From Streptacidiphilus sp. 4-A2 (lineage in GTDB: Bacteria; Actinomycetota; Actinomycetes; Streptomycetales; Streptomycetaceae): a DNA stretch of 64,000 bases. The position numbers were made by a program, and so were the translations under genes. Location: contig JAAFYY010000001.1 of the NCBI GenBank assembly GCA_014284505.1, positions 5,939,845-6,003,844 of the forward strand, given 5' to 3'. The number at the start of each line of letters is the position of its first letter. Positions within the stretch are counted from its first letter, which is position 1. The notes beneath the pieces are model-generated. The model searched no databases, was not told the origin of the DNA, and worked only from the letters and a program-made list of their open reading frames with translations. Below are positions 36,232 to 46,737 of the stretch, in pieces.

Positions 36232-38250
36232 TGACCGGCGGGCCGCTCACCCTGTGCATCGTCGGCGCCGGGCCCCGCGGGGTCTCGGTACTGGAACGCC
36301 TGTGCGCGAACGAGCGCGCCGCGCCCACCCGCTCCACGGTGACGGTGCATCTGGTCGATCCCTTCCCGCCCGGCGCGGGCGCCGTCTGGCGCACCGACCA
36401 GTCCCGGCAGCTGCTGATGAACACGGTGTCCTCCCAGATCACGCTGTTCACCGACGAGTTCACCCGGATCGAGGGGCCGGTCGAGGCCGGGCCGACGCTG
36501 TTCGAGTGGGCCCACGCCCTGCGCGGCGCCGCGGACGGCTCCGGACAGCCGGACGAGGTCCTGGCCGAGGCCCGCGAGCTGGGACCGGACGACTATCCGA
36601 CCCGCGCCTTCTACGGCGCCTATCTGCACGACAGCTTCCGGCAGGTGGTGGCCCGCGCACCCGGGCACATCACCGTGCGGGTGCACGCCACACACGCGGT
36701 GGCCGTCGTCGACACCCACGGCTCCCCCGGCGGCCCGCAGCGCGTCCGGCTGGCCGACGGCTCCTGGATCGGCCCGGTGGACGCCGTGGTCCTGGCCCAG
36801 GGCCACGTGCCGGTGCGCCCGACGCCCGCCGAGGAGCGGGCGGCGCACCTCGCCCACGCCTGCGGCCTGACCTACGTCACCCCCGCCAACCCGGCCGACC
36901 TCGACCTGAGCGGCATCGGCCCCGGCGAGAACGTGCTGATCCGCGGGCTCGGGCTGAACTTCTTCGACCATATGGCGCTGCTGACGGTGGGCCGCGGCGG
37001 AACCTTCGTCCGCGACCAGGAGCGGAACCGGCTGGTCTACCGGCCCTCGGGACGCGAGCCACGGCTGTTCGCCAGCTCGCGGCGCGGCGTGCCCTACCAC
37101 TCCCGGGGGGAGAACGAGAAGGGCCCGTACGGCCGGCACCGCCCGGCGCTGCTCACCGCCGAGTACGCCGCGGGCCTGCGCGCGCGCACCGCCCGGGGCG
37201 AGCGGGTGCGCTTTGTCACCGACCTGTGGCCGCTGATCACCCGGGAGGTGGAGGGCGTCTACTACGGCGCCCTGCTCTCCGGCCGCTGCCGCCGCGGCGA
37301 GCGCGACACCTTCACCGAGAAGTACCTGGCGGTGACACAGGAGGCGGACCGGGCCGCGCTGCTGGACGCCTACGGGATAGACCCGCGGGACCGCTGGGAC
37401 TGGGAGCGGCTGTCCCGGCCGACCGCCGGGCGCACCTTCGCCGGCCGCGAGGAGTTCCGCAACTGGCTGCTGGCCTATCTGGCCGGGGACGTCGAGCAGG
37501 CCAGGGCGGGGAACCTGACCAGTCCGCTGAAGGCCGCCCTGGATGTCCTGCGCGACCTGCGCAACGAGATCCGGATCGCGGTGGACCACGGCGGGCTCGA
37601 CGGCGACTCCCACCGGGACGAGCTGGAGAACTGGTACACCCCGCTCAACGCCTTCCTGTCGATCGGCCCCCCGGTCTCCCGGATCGAGGAGATGATGGCG
37701 CTGCTGGAGTCCGGGGTCCTGGTGCTGACCGGGCCGGGGACCGAGATCCGGATCGACCCCGACGCCCGGGTCTATGTCGCCGCCTCCCGGACCGTGCCCG
37801 GCCCGCCGGTCCGCGCGCGCACGCTGATCGAGGCCCGGCTGCCGGTGCCCGACCTGCGGCGCACCGGCGATCCGCTGCTGGCCCAGCTGCTCAGCACCGG
37901 GCAGGCCGCCGCCTTCCGGATCGGCGGACCCGGCGGACCCGGCGGACCCGACAGCGCCGACGGAGCCGCCGGCTCCGGCTACGAGACCGGCGGCCTCGCG
38001 GTCACCGAACGCCCCTACCGGCTGGTCGACGCCCGGGGCCGGGCCCATCCGCGCCGCTTCGCGTACGGGATCCCGACGAGTCCGTGCACTGGGTGACCGC
38101 CGCCGGAATCCGCCCGGGGTCGACTCGGTGACCCTGGGCGACTCCGACGCCATCGCCCGCAGCGTGCTCGCCCTCGCGCCGGCCGGCGCGTCGGTACCCG
38201 GGCAGCGCTCGGCGGCCGAGGACACCTTCCCCTCCGGCGTGGTCGTCTGA
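36231..38250 (+). CDS. FAD/NAD(P)-binding protein (NAD_binding_9 type), two frameshifts at the 3' end
   Basis: Cytoplasmic oxidoreductase-like protein, about 673 aa. The N-terminus LTLCIVGAGPRGVSVLERL is the FAD fold; AGAVWRTDQSRQLLMNTVSS follows as in this family. A second dinucleotide motif may be NVLIRGLGLNFFDHMALLTV. Gly-rich GGPGGPGG near residue 565. The frame is open to 38096, but the natural end (ESVHWVTAAGIRPG, then SVLALAPAGASVPGQ and FPSGVVV) is reached only by restoring a base near 38080 and another near 38118. Reaction unknown. Its position opposite the exporter makes it a candidate member of the locus. Confidence 0.75.
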
Positions 38251-38317
38251 ACCGCCGGCCTGAGCTGCCGGCACGGCCGTCCGAACCGCCGCCCTGACCG
38301 TCTGAACTGCCGGACGG

Positions 38318-39010
38318 TCAGCGGCTGGGGGCCGCGGACTGGACCGCCGCCTGAACCGCCGCCTCGACGCTGGTGTCCCCGCTGACCAGCTCCAGCTCCA
38401 GCCCGGCGCTGGCCGGGGTGTGCAGCAGTTCGGCGATCACGGCGGCCACGTCCCGCCTGGACACGCTCCCGGCCACCCCGCTCTCGGCGAGGTGGCCCGT
38501 GGAGAGGGCGACCAGGCCGGTGCCGGGGTCGTCCGTCAGATAGCCGGGGCGCAGGATCGTCCAGTCCAGGTCGGTACGGCTGGCGAGGTCGCTGTCGGCC
38601 GCGCCCTTGGCGCGCAGATAGGCGGCGAAGCCCGCGTCGGTGCCGGGCGGCGGCTCGCGGTCCGCGCCCATCGAGGACAGCTGGACCAGCCGGCGCACCC
38701 CGGCCCGCTGGGCGGCCTCGGCGAACAGCACCGCCCCGCCCTGGTCCACGGCCTGGGTGCGGGCCATGCCGCCGTGGCCGCCGGCCCCGGCGGCGAACCC
38801 ACCGCGTCCGCCCCCGTCAGATCCGCCGCCAGCGCGTCGACGCCGACCGACTCCAGGTCGCATACCAGCGACCCGGCTCCGGCCGCCCGCAGCTCGTCCG
38901 CCTGATCAGCCCGGCGGATCAGGCCGATCGCGCGTGTCCCCGCGCTCCGCGAGGATCCGTTCCAGCAGCAGTGCGACCTGACCGTGTCCACCCGCGATGA
39001 CGATGCGCAT
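38318..39010 (-). CDS. NAD(P)H-binding atypical SDR protein, two frameshifts
   Basis: MRIVIAGGHGQVALLLERIL at ATG 39010 is a Rossmann GxxGxxG start. IGLIRRADQADELRAAGAGS is in a second frame and VLFAEAAQRAGVRRLVQLSS, then DWTILRPGYLTDDPGTG, in a third. Breaks near 38937 and 38800. The order and ending (VAAVIAELLHTPASAGLELE) match small NmrA/YwnB-like NAD(P)H-binding proteins of about 215 aa. Convergent with the FAD/NAD(P) protein. Confidence 0.75.
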
Positions 39011-39115
39011 GACTCCGACCCTAGGAGCCCACAGCGGTGCCCGCGCGCCGGGACGCGCCGGTTTCGGCCAGTCGGGCGCGCACCCGCCCACCACCCGCGG
39101 CGCCGGAGCGTCGGG

Positions 39116-40175
39116 CTACGAGGGCGGGTTGCCGCCGCTGCCCTGGGTGAACGGACTGACACTCAGCTCGCCGCCGCAGAGCATCACCTGACCGGGGATC
39201 ACCACCGCGTCCCGGTCGCCGGGCGGGTAGATCCGCAGGCTGGTGGAGGTGCCCGAGCAGCTGGTGGCACCCGCGTTCAGGGTGTGGACGGTGTCGCTGG
39301 CCGTCGCTCCGGGTTGCAGCAGCACCGGCGTGTAGCCGAACGTGTGGTCGAAGGTCGCCGAGGCGCCGATCTGCGTGCCCTGCGCGCGAGCAGCGACAGC
39401 CCCGGGAACCCGTCCACCGTGCAGGGCGCCGACCCGTGGTTGGTGAGCAGCAGGTACCGGTAGAGGTTGCCCGCACCGGCGTCCGAGCCCCCGAGCGAGA
39501 CCGTCAGCTGCGAGGTGGCACAGGTCCCCGGGCCACGCCGGCCCCACCCGGGGTGATCGAGGCGCTCGCGGACGGGACGGACGGGCCGCTGGCCGCGCCG
39601 CCGGCTGAGCCGGCCGCGCTGGACGGGGTGGCGCTGGCGGACACAGTGCTCGGCGGCTGCGGTCCGCTGCTGGCGTCCGGGCCGGAGGGGTGGGCCGGGG
39701 CGAGGGCGAGCCGGTGGCGGGTGGATTGCTGCTGGAGACGGCCGGCTGCGCGGTGCCGCCGGTGGCCGGGACCGGGGTGGCGTTGTTCCAGAACGGCCCG
39801 GGGACGCCCAGCAGATACAGCGATCCCAGGGCCACGGTGGCGGCCAGCCCGCCGCTCGCGGCGGTCCGCAGCCGCCTGCGCCGCCGCGCCCGGCCGCGGA
39901 TCCGCTCGAAGGAGCCGGAGGGCACCGGCAGCAGCTCGATCCCGGGCAGCTCCGGCGCGCCGGCTCCGGTCAGTCCGGGCGGTCCGTCGCCCGCTACGTC
40001 CCGGCCGAACAGGTCATGCGGCTCATGGGGTGGTGCTGGTCGTCCCGATCACGCGACTCACGCCGGTCAGCCGACTGGTCGGGGTTGTCCGAGTGGCGCG
40101 GGCCGTCCGGATGGCGCGGGTCGTCCGGATGGCGCGGGTCGTCCGGGAAATCCCCGGTGCCGAAGTCCCGGTCAT
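39116..40175 (-). CDS. DUF4232 membrane protein overlapping the sigma factor gene, several frameshifts
   Basis: ATG 40175 overlaps the sigma-factor stop as ATGA. There is an acidic, His/Arg/Asp-rich cytoplasmic N-terminus with repeated DDPRHPD units, then a basic stretch RGRARRRRRLRTAASGG, one transmembrane helix (LAATVALGSLYLLGV), a Pro/Ser/Ala linker and an outside DUF4232 domain (FDHTFGYTPVLLQPGATASD, then LRIYPPGDRDAVVIPGQ). Frame changes near 40030, 39720, 39530 and 39385 are inferred from the family pattern. The layout (sigma factor partner, cytoplasmic head, one helix, external domain) resembles an anti-sigma factor or signal transducer, but no zinc anti-sigma motif is present. Confidence 0.65.
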
Positions 40176-40657
40176 GCCGCCCCTCCTCCCAGCTTGGCTC
40201 TCAGCATCTCCCTGGCCGCGTGCAGATCGGCCTTTACCGTGCCCTCGTTCCGTCCCATCAGCGCGGACACCTCGCGCACCGGCAGGTCAGCGTAGTAGTA
40301 GAGCAGCACCGGTGTCCGCAGCCGCTGCGGCAGTGACTGGACCAGCAGTCGCACAGACGGGTCACCCGCCTCCGCATACTGCTGCCGCACCGCTTCCTCC
40401 GTCTTGGCCCGCCGCATGGCCCGCCGTTCGCGTTCCAGTTTCCGCCAATGGTCGCGGACGAGATTGGCCGCGGTCACATAGAGGAAGCCGCGGGGCTCCT
40501 CCACCTTGGTCCAGCGGGCCCAGAGCCGGGTGAAGGCCTCCGAGGCGATCTCGTGGGCGGTGCCGTCGTCGTCGACCAGACGACGGCACCAGCCCGCGAG
40601 GCGCGGGTAGAGGGCGGCGAAAAGCTCGGCCGCCTCCCTCTCGTCGGACCGGAGCAC
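40172..40657 (-). CDS. SigE-family ECF RNA polymerase sigma factor
   Basis: Intact, about 161 aa from GTG 40657, which follows GAGGAG by 4 nt; an upstream GTG near 40708 is possible. Region 2: ELFAALYPRLAGWCRRLVDD, ASEAFTRLWARW, GFLYVTAANLVRDHWRK. Region 4: QSLPQRLRTPVLLYYYADLP and VREVSALMGRNEGTVKADLH (helix-turn-helix). It directs RNA polymerase to a small regulon, likely surface-protein genes given the neighbours. Confidence 0.85.
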   Translation of the reverse strand: MLRSDEREAAELFAALYPRLAGWCRRLVDDDGTAHEIASEAFTRLWARWTKVEEPRGFLYVTAANLVRDHWRKLERERRAMRRAKTEEAVRQQYAEAGDPSVRLLVQSLPQRLRTPVLLYYYADLPVREVSALMGRNEGTVKADLHAAREMLRAKLGGGAA

Positions 40658-40761
40658 CGTTCTCCTCGGCTGTAGAGGTTCCACCGTCGGATCGGTGGAG
40701 CTCACCGGAGGAGACGACTCCGGCCGCCGCTCGGTTGCGAGGCCCGCGTGCCGGTAATGGG

Positions 40762-41470
40762 TCAACTCGCCCCGGCCAGGGAGGCGTAGACGATGGTGTT
40801 GTCCGGATACCCGGTGCCGTCGGCGCCGCGCGGGCCCGCGCAGGTGATCAGCCGCAGTTCGGGCCGGTCGACGCTGCCGTAGACGGCGGACGTGGGGAAG
40901 TGCGCCTTGGACACCTGCGTGACCGAATCCACGGTGAAGGTCGCCGACACCCCGTCCTGGAGCACCAGCACCACCCGGTCGCCCGCGACCAGCCGCGCGA
41001 GGTGCAGGAACACCCCGTCGCCGTACTGGCCCACGGTCACATGGCCGAGGATCACCGACGGTCCGACCTGCCCGGGGTGGGCGAGTACTGGTACCACCCG
41101 GCCGGTGCGTCGGCCTCGATCGGCGGCACGCCGACGGTGCCGTCCGCCGCCAGCCCGACCGGGACCACCGGGGTGTCCACGCCGATGGCCGGGATCTCCA
41201 GCCGCTCCGGCACCGACCGGGCCAGCGCGTGCTGTCCCGCGCCGCCGCTGGGGCGGTCACCGGGCCGGGGGCCATGACCGGTGCGGCGGCCGTGGCCGGG
41301 GCGCCGGCCGAGCATCCGGCGAGCTGGCTCGCGGCGAGCGCGACGGACACGGCGAGCAGCGCCCCGGCCGCCCGCCCGGACCAGCGCGCCAGGCCGTGCC
41401 CGCGCGCCGTCGCGGCCCCCTGGTCACCGGGGCCGCGACGGTGGACTGCCTTGTGCCTGCTCTGCCGCAA
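40762..41470 (-). CDS. Class F sortase, two frameshifts
   Basis: Transpeptidase that links surface proteins to the wall. TTG 41470 gives a signal or lipoprotein-like start (ALLAVSVALAASQLAGC). The catalytic domain: LEIPAIGVDTPVVPVGLAAD, PAGWYQYSPTPG, VILGHVTV (catalytic His), ELRLITCAGPRG (catalytic Cys and nearby Arg), NTIVYASL end. Frames break near 41240 and 41070. It starts 3 bp behind the stop of a DUF4232 protein with a sorting signal, its probable substrate. Confidence 0.82.
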
Positions 41471-41473
41471 GAG

Positions 41474-42291
41474 TCAGCCCTGCGCCTGCGACCTGCGGCG
41501 CAGCATCAGGCCGATGCCGCCCAGGAGCGCGGCACCGAGCGCGCAGGCCCCGGCGATCATCCCGGTGTCGCTGCCGGAGCCGGTGATCGGGACACCGGTG
41601 TCGGGAGCACCGGACCACCACGCTGACCCCGCCGCCGGCGCTGGCCGTGGTCGGGGCCGCCGACGCCCCGCCGGCCGCGGGGCCGGCAGAGGCGGAGGCG
41701 GAAGGCTCACTGGTGGAACCCGCACCGGGGGTCGCGGTCGGGGCGACGCTCGAACTGATCGGCGCCACGCCCACCCCGTCCGAGGGGTTGCCCGTGGTTC
41801 CGGGGCCGAACGGGCTGACGCTGAGCAGGTTCCCGCAGAGCATCACCTTGCCGGGGATGACCAGCGCGGCCTTGTTCGCCGGCGGGTAGATCCGCAGGCT
41901 GCTGGAGGTGCCCTCGCAGCTGGTGGCGCCCGCGTTCAGGGGTGGATGGTGTCGCTCACCGTCTCGCCCGGACGCACCGTCAGCGGGGTGTAGGTGATGC
42001 TGTGGTCGAACGTGGCCCGGGCCCCGAGCTGGGCGCCCTTGGCGTTGAGCAGCGACAGGCCCGGGAATCCGGCCAGCTCGCAGCTGGTGCCGCTGTGGTT
42101 GGTCAGGAGCAGGAACCGGTAGAGGTTTCCGGCGCCCGCGTCCGAGCCCCGAGCGACGCGGTGAGCTGCGAGGTCGCGCACGTGGCGGGTGCCTTCGCGG
42201 CGGAGGTGCCGGAGGCGGCCATGGCCGGCGCCGCCCCGAGCGCCACAGCGGCGCAGGCGAGTGCGCCGACGGCGAGGGTGTTACTGCGCAT
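41474..42291 (-). CDS. DUF4232 surface protein with C-terminal sorting signal, several frameshifts
   Basis: Start ATG 42291: signal peptide LAVGALACAAVALGAAPAMA, then DUF4232 domain (CATSQLTASLGA, YRFLLLTNHSGTSCELAGFP, LRIYPPANKAALVIPGK). An Ala/Ser/Thr/Pro linker leads to the tail GVPITGSG, a hydrophobic helix (MIAGACALGAALLGGIGLML) and RRRSQ. VPITG plus helix plus basic tail is a sortase sorting signal, an LPXTG variant. Frames change near 42150, 41940 and 41610. Paired with the class F sortase directly downstream. Confidence 0.75.
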
Positions 42292-42440
42292 GTACGGCTT
42301 CTCTCTCGTCGGGCCGCCCGCACCCTGGAGGGGTGCCGGGCTGACCGTTGTTCAGTTCGAGCGGAGAGACGACGGGGCCCCCGGCCGGGTTGTAAAGAAA
42401 GAGCAAAATGGCTGGAACGCTCGCAGGCACGCCCTGCGCC

Positions 42441-42570
42441 GTCCCAGCCTGCCCCGGAACGGACCAGCCCGTCCCAGGAACGACCCAGAACGTCCCAGGA
42501 ACGACCCAGAACGTCCCAGCCCGTCCCGGAACGGACCGGGCCGTCCCAGGCCGTCCCAGGTGGGTCCTGG
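42441..42570. repeat. Imperfect tandem repeats built on GTCCCAG and GGAACG
   Basis: A 21-bp unit is exact at 42471 and 42492, flanked by decayed copies. Similar GTCCCAG/CTGGGAC-rich repeats lie at 7040-7110 next to another DUF4232 gene. 42292-42646 has no gene. Confidence 0.8.
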
Positions 42571-42646
42571 GACGGTCCGGAACGGCCCGTTCGCGGTACG
42601 GCGGGAACAGCGCCGCAGCAGCGGTGCGGGGCGCTGTGACGGTGGG

Positions 42647-44337
42647 TCAGCCGAGGTAGACGATGCCCAGCAGGGTCAGCTGCCAGAGCTGGCCGGCCGC
42701 GCCGCTGTCCGCCTGGAGGGTGGTGACCGGGTTGCCGCTGGAGTCGGTCAGCGCGCTGGTGCCGAGGGTGGCGACCATGCCGGTGTCCGCCGAGTCGGCC
42801 ACCTTGTAGAGGCCGTTGCCCGCGGGCTCAAGCACCCAGTGCTGGTTGCTGCCGCCGTTGCAGCCCACTGCTCCAGCGGGGTCCCGGCCGCGGTGGAGGC
42901 GCCGGTGGCGTCCAGGCACATGTCCCGGTTGCCGCTGAAGTCCAGCTCGTAGCTGCCGCCCGGCTTGGCCTCGAACACGAAGGACTGGTTCAGCCCGCCG
43001 TCCGCCGGATAGGTGATGGCCGGACGGCCGTTGGTGCTGTCGCCGTAGCTGCCGCCGCCGGAGAAGTCCAGCACCTGCCCGGTGGCGGAGTTGGTGAGCT
43101 GGAACCAGGCGCCGTCCTGCGGTGCGTCATTGAAGGGCTGACCGGCCGTCAGCGGTTCGATGGTCGTCCCGTCGCCCTGGTCCAGGGTGCAGTAGGCCTC
43201 CTGCTGGCTCGACGCGTCGTAGAACTCGCCGAGGCAGGCGCCCTCACCCTTGTAGCCGGCCACCCGCAGGTGGAAGGACTGCCGGATCTCGTCCTCGCAC
43301 AGGCCGAGGATGCCGATGGAGTAGTCACATCCGTTGCGGGTGAGCTCGCTGGTGTCGATCACGTCGCCGTTGGTGTACTCGTACGGCGAGGTGGTCAGCT
43401 CGGCACAGACCTCATGGCCGTAGCTGACCCGGCGCTGGTCGAGGAAGCGCACGCCGGGCACGGCCTCGGCGGCTGTCCGCAGCGCGTTGTCCAGCTGCGG
43501 CACCACCCAGTTGTGGCCCCAGGCCAGGTCCTCCGGGTAGGCCGGGCAGCCGTCGGCGACCTTGGCCGCGTAGGTGTTGCTGCGGATGTCCGGGGTGATC
43601 GGGGTGAAGTAGGACTGCATCACCAGCTGGTAGGAGCTGTCGGCGTAGCCGGCGTTGCGCATGGTCTCCCGGACGTCGGTGAGCGCCGCCTCGATCTTGG
43701 GGATCACCGCCTGGGCCCGCGCGGTGATGGTGGCGCTGCCGATGGTGTCCCGGCAGCCCTCGGACTGCGGGATCGGGAAGTACTGCCCGAGGCAGCTCTC
43801 CATGATCCCGCTGAAGTCGAAGTCGTCGTTGGCGCCGATGGTGACCACCACCATCTTGACCTGGTCCTGGGCGGCGACCTGGGCGAGCTCGGCGTCCTGC
43901 TTGGGCTCGCCGAAGTCCCCGCTGCCGGAGCCGGTGATCTTGGCCAGGGCCGGGTCGCTCACCAGGTCGCCGGTCTGCGCGCCGGAGCAGGCGAGGTCGA
44001 CCGGGGTGAGCCCGGACAGCCCGGTGTCGAAGATCTCGGAGTAGGTGCTGCGGTGGCAGAAGTTGGTCGGCCCGTCGGTCCCGGGTACGTAGTCGTCGTC
44101 GGTGTCGGTGCCCGCGCCCTCGCCGGAGATGGCGCTGTCGCCCATGGCGACGATCACCGGGGTCCCGGCGGCGGCAGTGGCGGCGTGGGCCACCGGGGCG
44201 TGCGCGGCCGAGGCGTGGACGCCGCCGGAGGCCGTGGCCGGGGTGGCGGCCAGAGCCGGGGTCCCGGCCAGACCGAAGGCCCCGACCAGGGCGGCGGCGG
44301 TGAGCGCGGCGGCGCGTGCGAGTGAGGATCTGGTCAC
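42647..44337 (-). CDS. Secreted SGNH/GDSL hydrolase with ricin-type lectin tail, one frameshift
   Basis: Exported esterase/lipase-like enzyme, about 562 aa. Signal peptide: ALTAAALVGAFGLAGTPALA. SGNH blocks: VIVAMGDSAISGEG (Ser), VVTIGANDDFDFSG (Asn), IRQSFHLRVAGYKGEGACL (His). From about residue 390 a ricin B-like beta-trefoil follows (NSATGQVLDFSGGGS, LDATGASTAAGTPLEQW, GGSNQHWVLEP, GQLWQLT), which may bind carbohydrate. The frame breaks near 42868 within the lectin part and is repaired by one base. Confidence 0.85.
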
Positions 44338-44421
44338 ACATGGCTCCTGTTGAGGCAGGGGGACCGCCCGGTGGATGGCCCAGGCGGCGCGGAGCTGTGG
44401 GGCAGCGTCGATCGGCCTCAG

Positions 44422-44450
44422 ATGCTAGGTACCAGCTGGTAACTAAACAA
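44422..44450 (-). promoter_or_regulatory. Promoter of SGNH hydrolase with palindromic operator in the spacer
   Basis: On the minus strand TTGTTT (-35), 17 bp, TAGCAT (-10). The spacer holds the perfect 12-bp palindrome TACCAGCTGGTA (44430-44441). A repressor bound there would block the promoter. Start codon about 80 nt downstream. Confidence 0.6.
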
Positions 44451-44555
44451 GAGCCATGCTCATGTTTTCCTCCCCGGTACCGGAACCACCGCTCCGGAGC
44501 GCCCGCGCCCGGCCCGGCGGTCCCGCCCGCGTACCGCCAGGCCCGGCAGTCCCGC

Positions 44556-44590
44556 CCGTACCGGCCGTACCGGCCGTACCGGCCGTACCG
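44556..44590. repeat. 9-bp tandem repeat CCGTACCGG, nearly 4 copies
   Basis: Exact units at 44556, 44565 and 44574 and a partial fourth, between divergent SGNH hydrolase and histidine kinase genes. Confidence 0.9.
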
Positions 44591-44675
44591 CGGCTGGCGT
44601 ACACCCCGATTACCCTTCCCGGACGACGCCGGACGCGCCCCCGGCCTCGTACGGTTGTGGGATGGGAGCAGCAGG

Positions 44676-45961
44676 ATGAGCGTGACCGCGCAGGTGCGGC
44701 GGCGGGCCGCACAGCAGCCGGTACTGGCGGACGGCCTGACCGCAGTGCTGCTGTTCGTCATCTCGCTGACCGCCTCGGCGATGGCCGCCCGGCCGCGGCA
44801 CCAGATGCTGCCCTCGCTCAGCTCGGTGCACCCCGCCACCGCCGCGGTCGCGGCCGTGGCCTGCGGCGCGCTGCTGCTGCGGCGCGCCCGGCCGCGGGCG
44901 GTGCTGGCGCTCACCGTCGGCTGCGGCATCGCGTACACCACTCTCGGCTACGACCTGAACCCGCTGCTGCTCTCCCCGGCCGTGGTCGCGATCTGCACCC
45001 TGGCCCTGCACACCGACCGCCGCACCGGCTGGCTGGGCACCGCCGCCGCCGCGCTGGTGCTGACCGCGGCGGCGATGGCCTTCGCGCCGGGCCCGGCCAC
45101 CGCGCCGCAGAAGCTCAGCGTGTTCGCCTGGTCCGGCATGGCGGCGGCCGGGGCGGACGCCGTGCGCTCGCGCCGCGCCTATATCTCCGCCGTCGAGGAA
45201 CGCGCCGAGCGCGCCGAGCGCACCCGGGAGGAGGAGGCCCGGCGCCGGGTGGCCGAGGACCGGGTGCGGATCGCCCGGGAGCTGCACGACGTGGTGGCCC
45301 ACCACATCGCGCTGATCAACGCCCAGGCCGGAGTCGCGGTGCACCTGGCCGACGAGATCCCGCCACAGGTCCGCACAGCCCTGGAACACATCCGCGACTC
45401 CAGCCACGAGGCCCTCCAGGAGCTCAAGGCGACCGTCGGGCTGCTGCGGCAGTCCGACGACCCCAGCGCCCCGCTGGAGCCCGCCCCGGGCCTGACCCAG
45501 CTGCCGGAGCTGCTCGCCTCCTTCGCCCGGGCCGGGCTGGAGGTCTCGCTGGAGCAGCTGGGCGGGATCAGGCCGCTGGCCCCGGCCGTGGACCTGACCG
45601 CCTACCGGATCGTCCAGGAGTCGCTCACCAATGTGAGCAAGCACGCCGGTGTGCCGACCGCCCGGGTCCAGCTGTACTTCGGCGACGAGCGGCTGGCGAT
45701 CCGGGTCGAGGACGACGGCCGCAGCGCGCCGCTGCGCAGCTACCCCGGCTCCGACCAGGGCACCGGCCACGGCCTCACCGGGATGCGCGAGCGCGCGGCC
45801 GTGGTCGGCGGCACCCTGCACGCCGGGCGCGACCCCTGGGGCGGCTTCCGGGTCGCCGCCGACCTGCCGCTGCGCCCGGGCAGCGCCGCCGCCTTCACCC
45901 GGCCGCCGGGAGCGGGACCGGGCCTGCCGTCGAGAGCGCCGTCGCGGGAGCTGAGGCATGA
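44676..45961 (+). CDS. NarL/DesK-type sensor histidine kinase, frameshift near the end
   Basis: Membrane kinase, 428 aa. About four or five transmembrane helices fill residues 20-160 (GLTAVLLFVISLTASAMA, VALALTV region, AALVLTAAAMAFAPGP). HisKA_3 dimerisation: RVRIARELHDVVAHHIALIN with the phospho-His near residue 206. HATPase: AYRIVQESLTNVSKHAG, IRVEDDGRS, GHGLTGMRERAAVVGGTL. The frame changes near 45935, restoring ESAVAGAEA with a stop that overlaps the regulator start (ATGA). Signal unknown. The ABC exporter downstream is the likely target. Confidence 0.87.
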
Positions 45962-46627
45962 CCATCCGGGTACTGCTGGCGGACGACCAGGCGCTGCTGC
46001 GCGGCACCTTCCGGATGCTGATCGACTCCACCCCGGACATGGAGGTGGTCGGCGAGGCCGCCGACGGTCACGAGGCGGTGGAACTCGCCCGCGCCCAGCA
46101 GCCGGACGTGCTGCTGATGGACATCCGCATGCCGGGCCTGGACGGTCTCGGCGCCACCCGGCTGATCTGCGCCGACCAGCAGCTCACCGAGGTGCGGGTG
46201 CTGATCCTGACCACCTTCGAGTTCGACGAGTACGTGGCCGAGGCGCTGCGGGCCGGGGCCAGCGGCTTCCTCGGCAAGGGCATGCGCCCGGAGGAGCTGC
46301 TGGCCGCCGTGCGCACGGTGGCCAGCGGCGACTCGCTGCTCCCCCACCGCGACCCGCAGCCTGATCACCCGGTTCCTGGCGCAGCCGCAGCGGGCGGGCA
46401 GCGCCGGGCCCGGCCGGCTGGACGTGCTCACCCCGCGCGAACGCGACGTGATGTCGCTGGTCGCCCAGGGCCACTCCAACGACGAGATCGCGGACCGGCT
46501 GTTCCTCAGCCCGCTGACCGTGAAGACCCACGTCAACCGGGCCATGAGCAAGCTCGGCGCCCGCGACCGGGCGCAGCTGGTGGTCGCCGCCTACCAGTCC
46601 GGCCTGGTCCTCCCCGGCACCGGCTGA
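45958..46627 (+). CDS. NarL/FixJ family response regulator, one frameshift
   Basis: Partner of the kinase. Receiver: IRVLLADDQALLRGTFRMLI, LLMDIRMPGLDG (phospho-Asp about 54), ILTTFEFDEYV, GFLGKGMRPEEL. Output LuxR helix-turn-helix: LTPRERDVMSLVAQGHSNDE and LSPLTVKTHVNRAMSKLGAR. The frame breaks near 46350 between the domains (PPTATRSLITRFL once a C is restored). About 223 aa. Confidence 0.88.
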
Positions 46628-46737
46628 GCACCGGCGCCAGCTGAGCACCGGCACCGGCTGAGCCCCGCCCGAAGCCCGAAGCGGGTACCTCTCAGGCCCC
46701 ATCGGCACCGCCCGCGACAGGACGACGCCGCAGTCCG

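Noticed and set aside
44430..44441. DasR-responsive element
   Set aside because: TACCAGCTGGTA lacks the TGGTCTAGACCA core of DasR sites, so only a generic operator is called.
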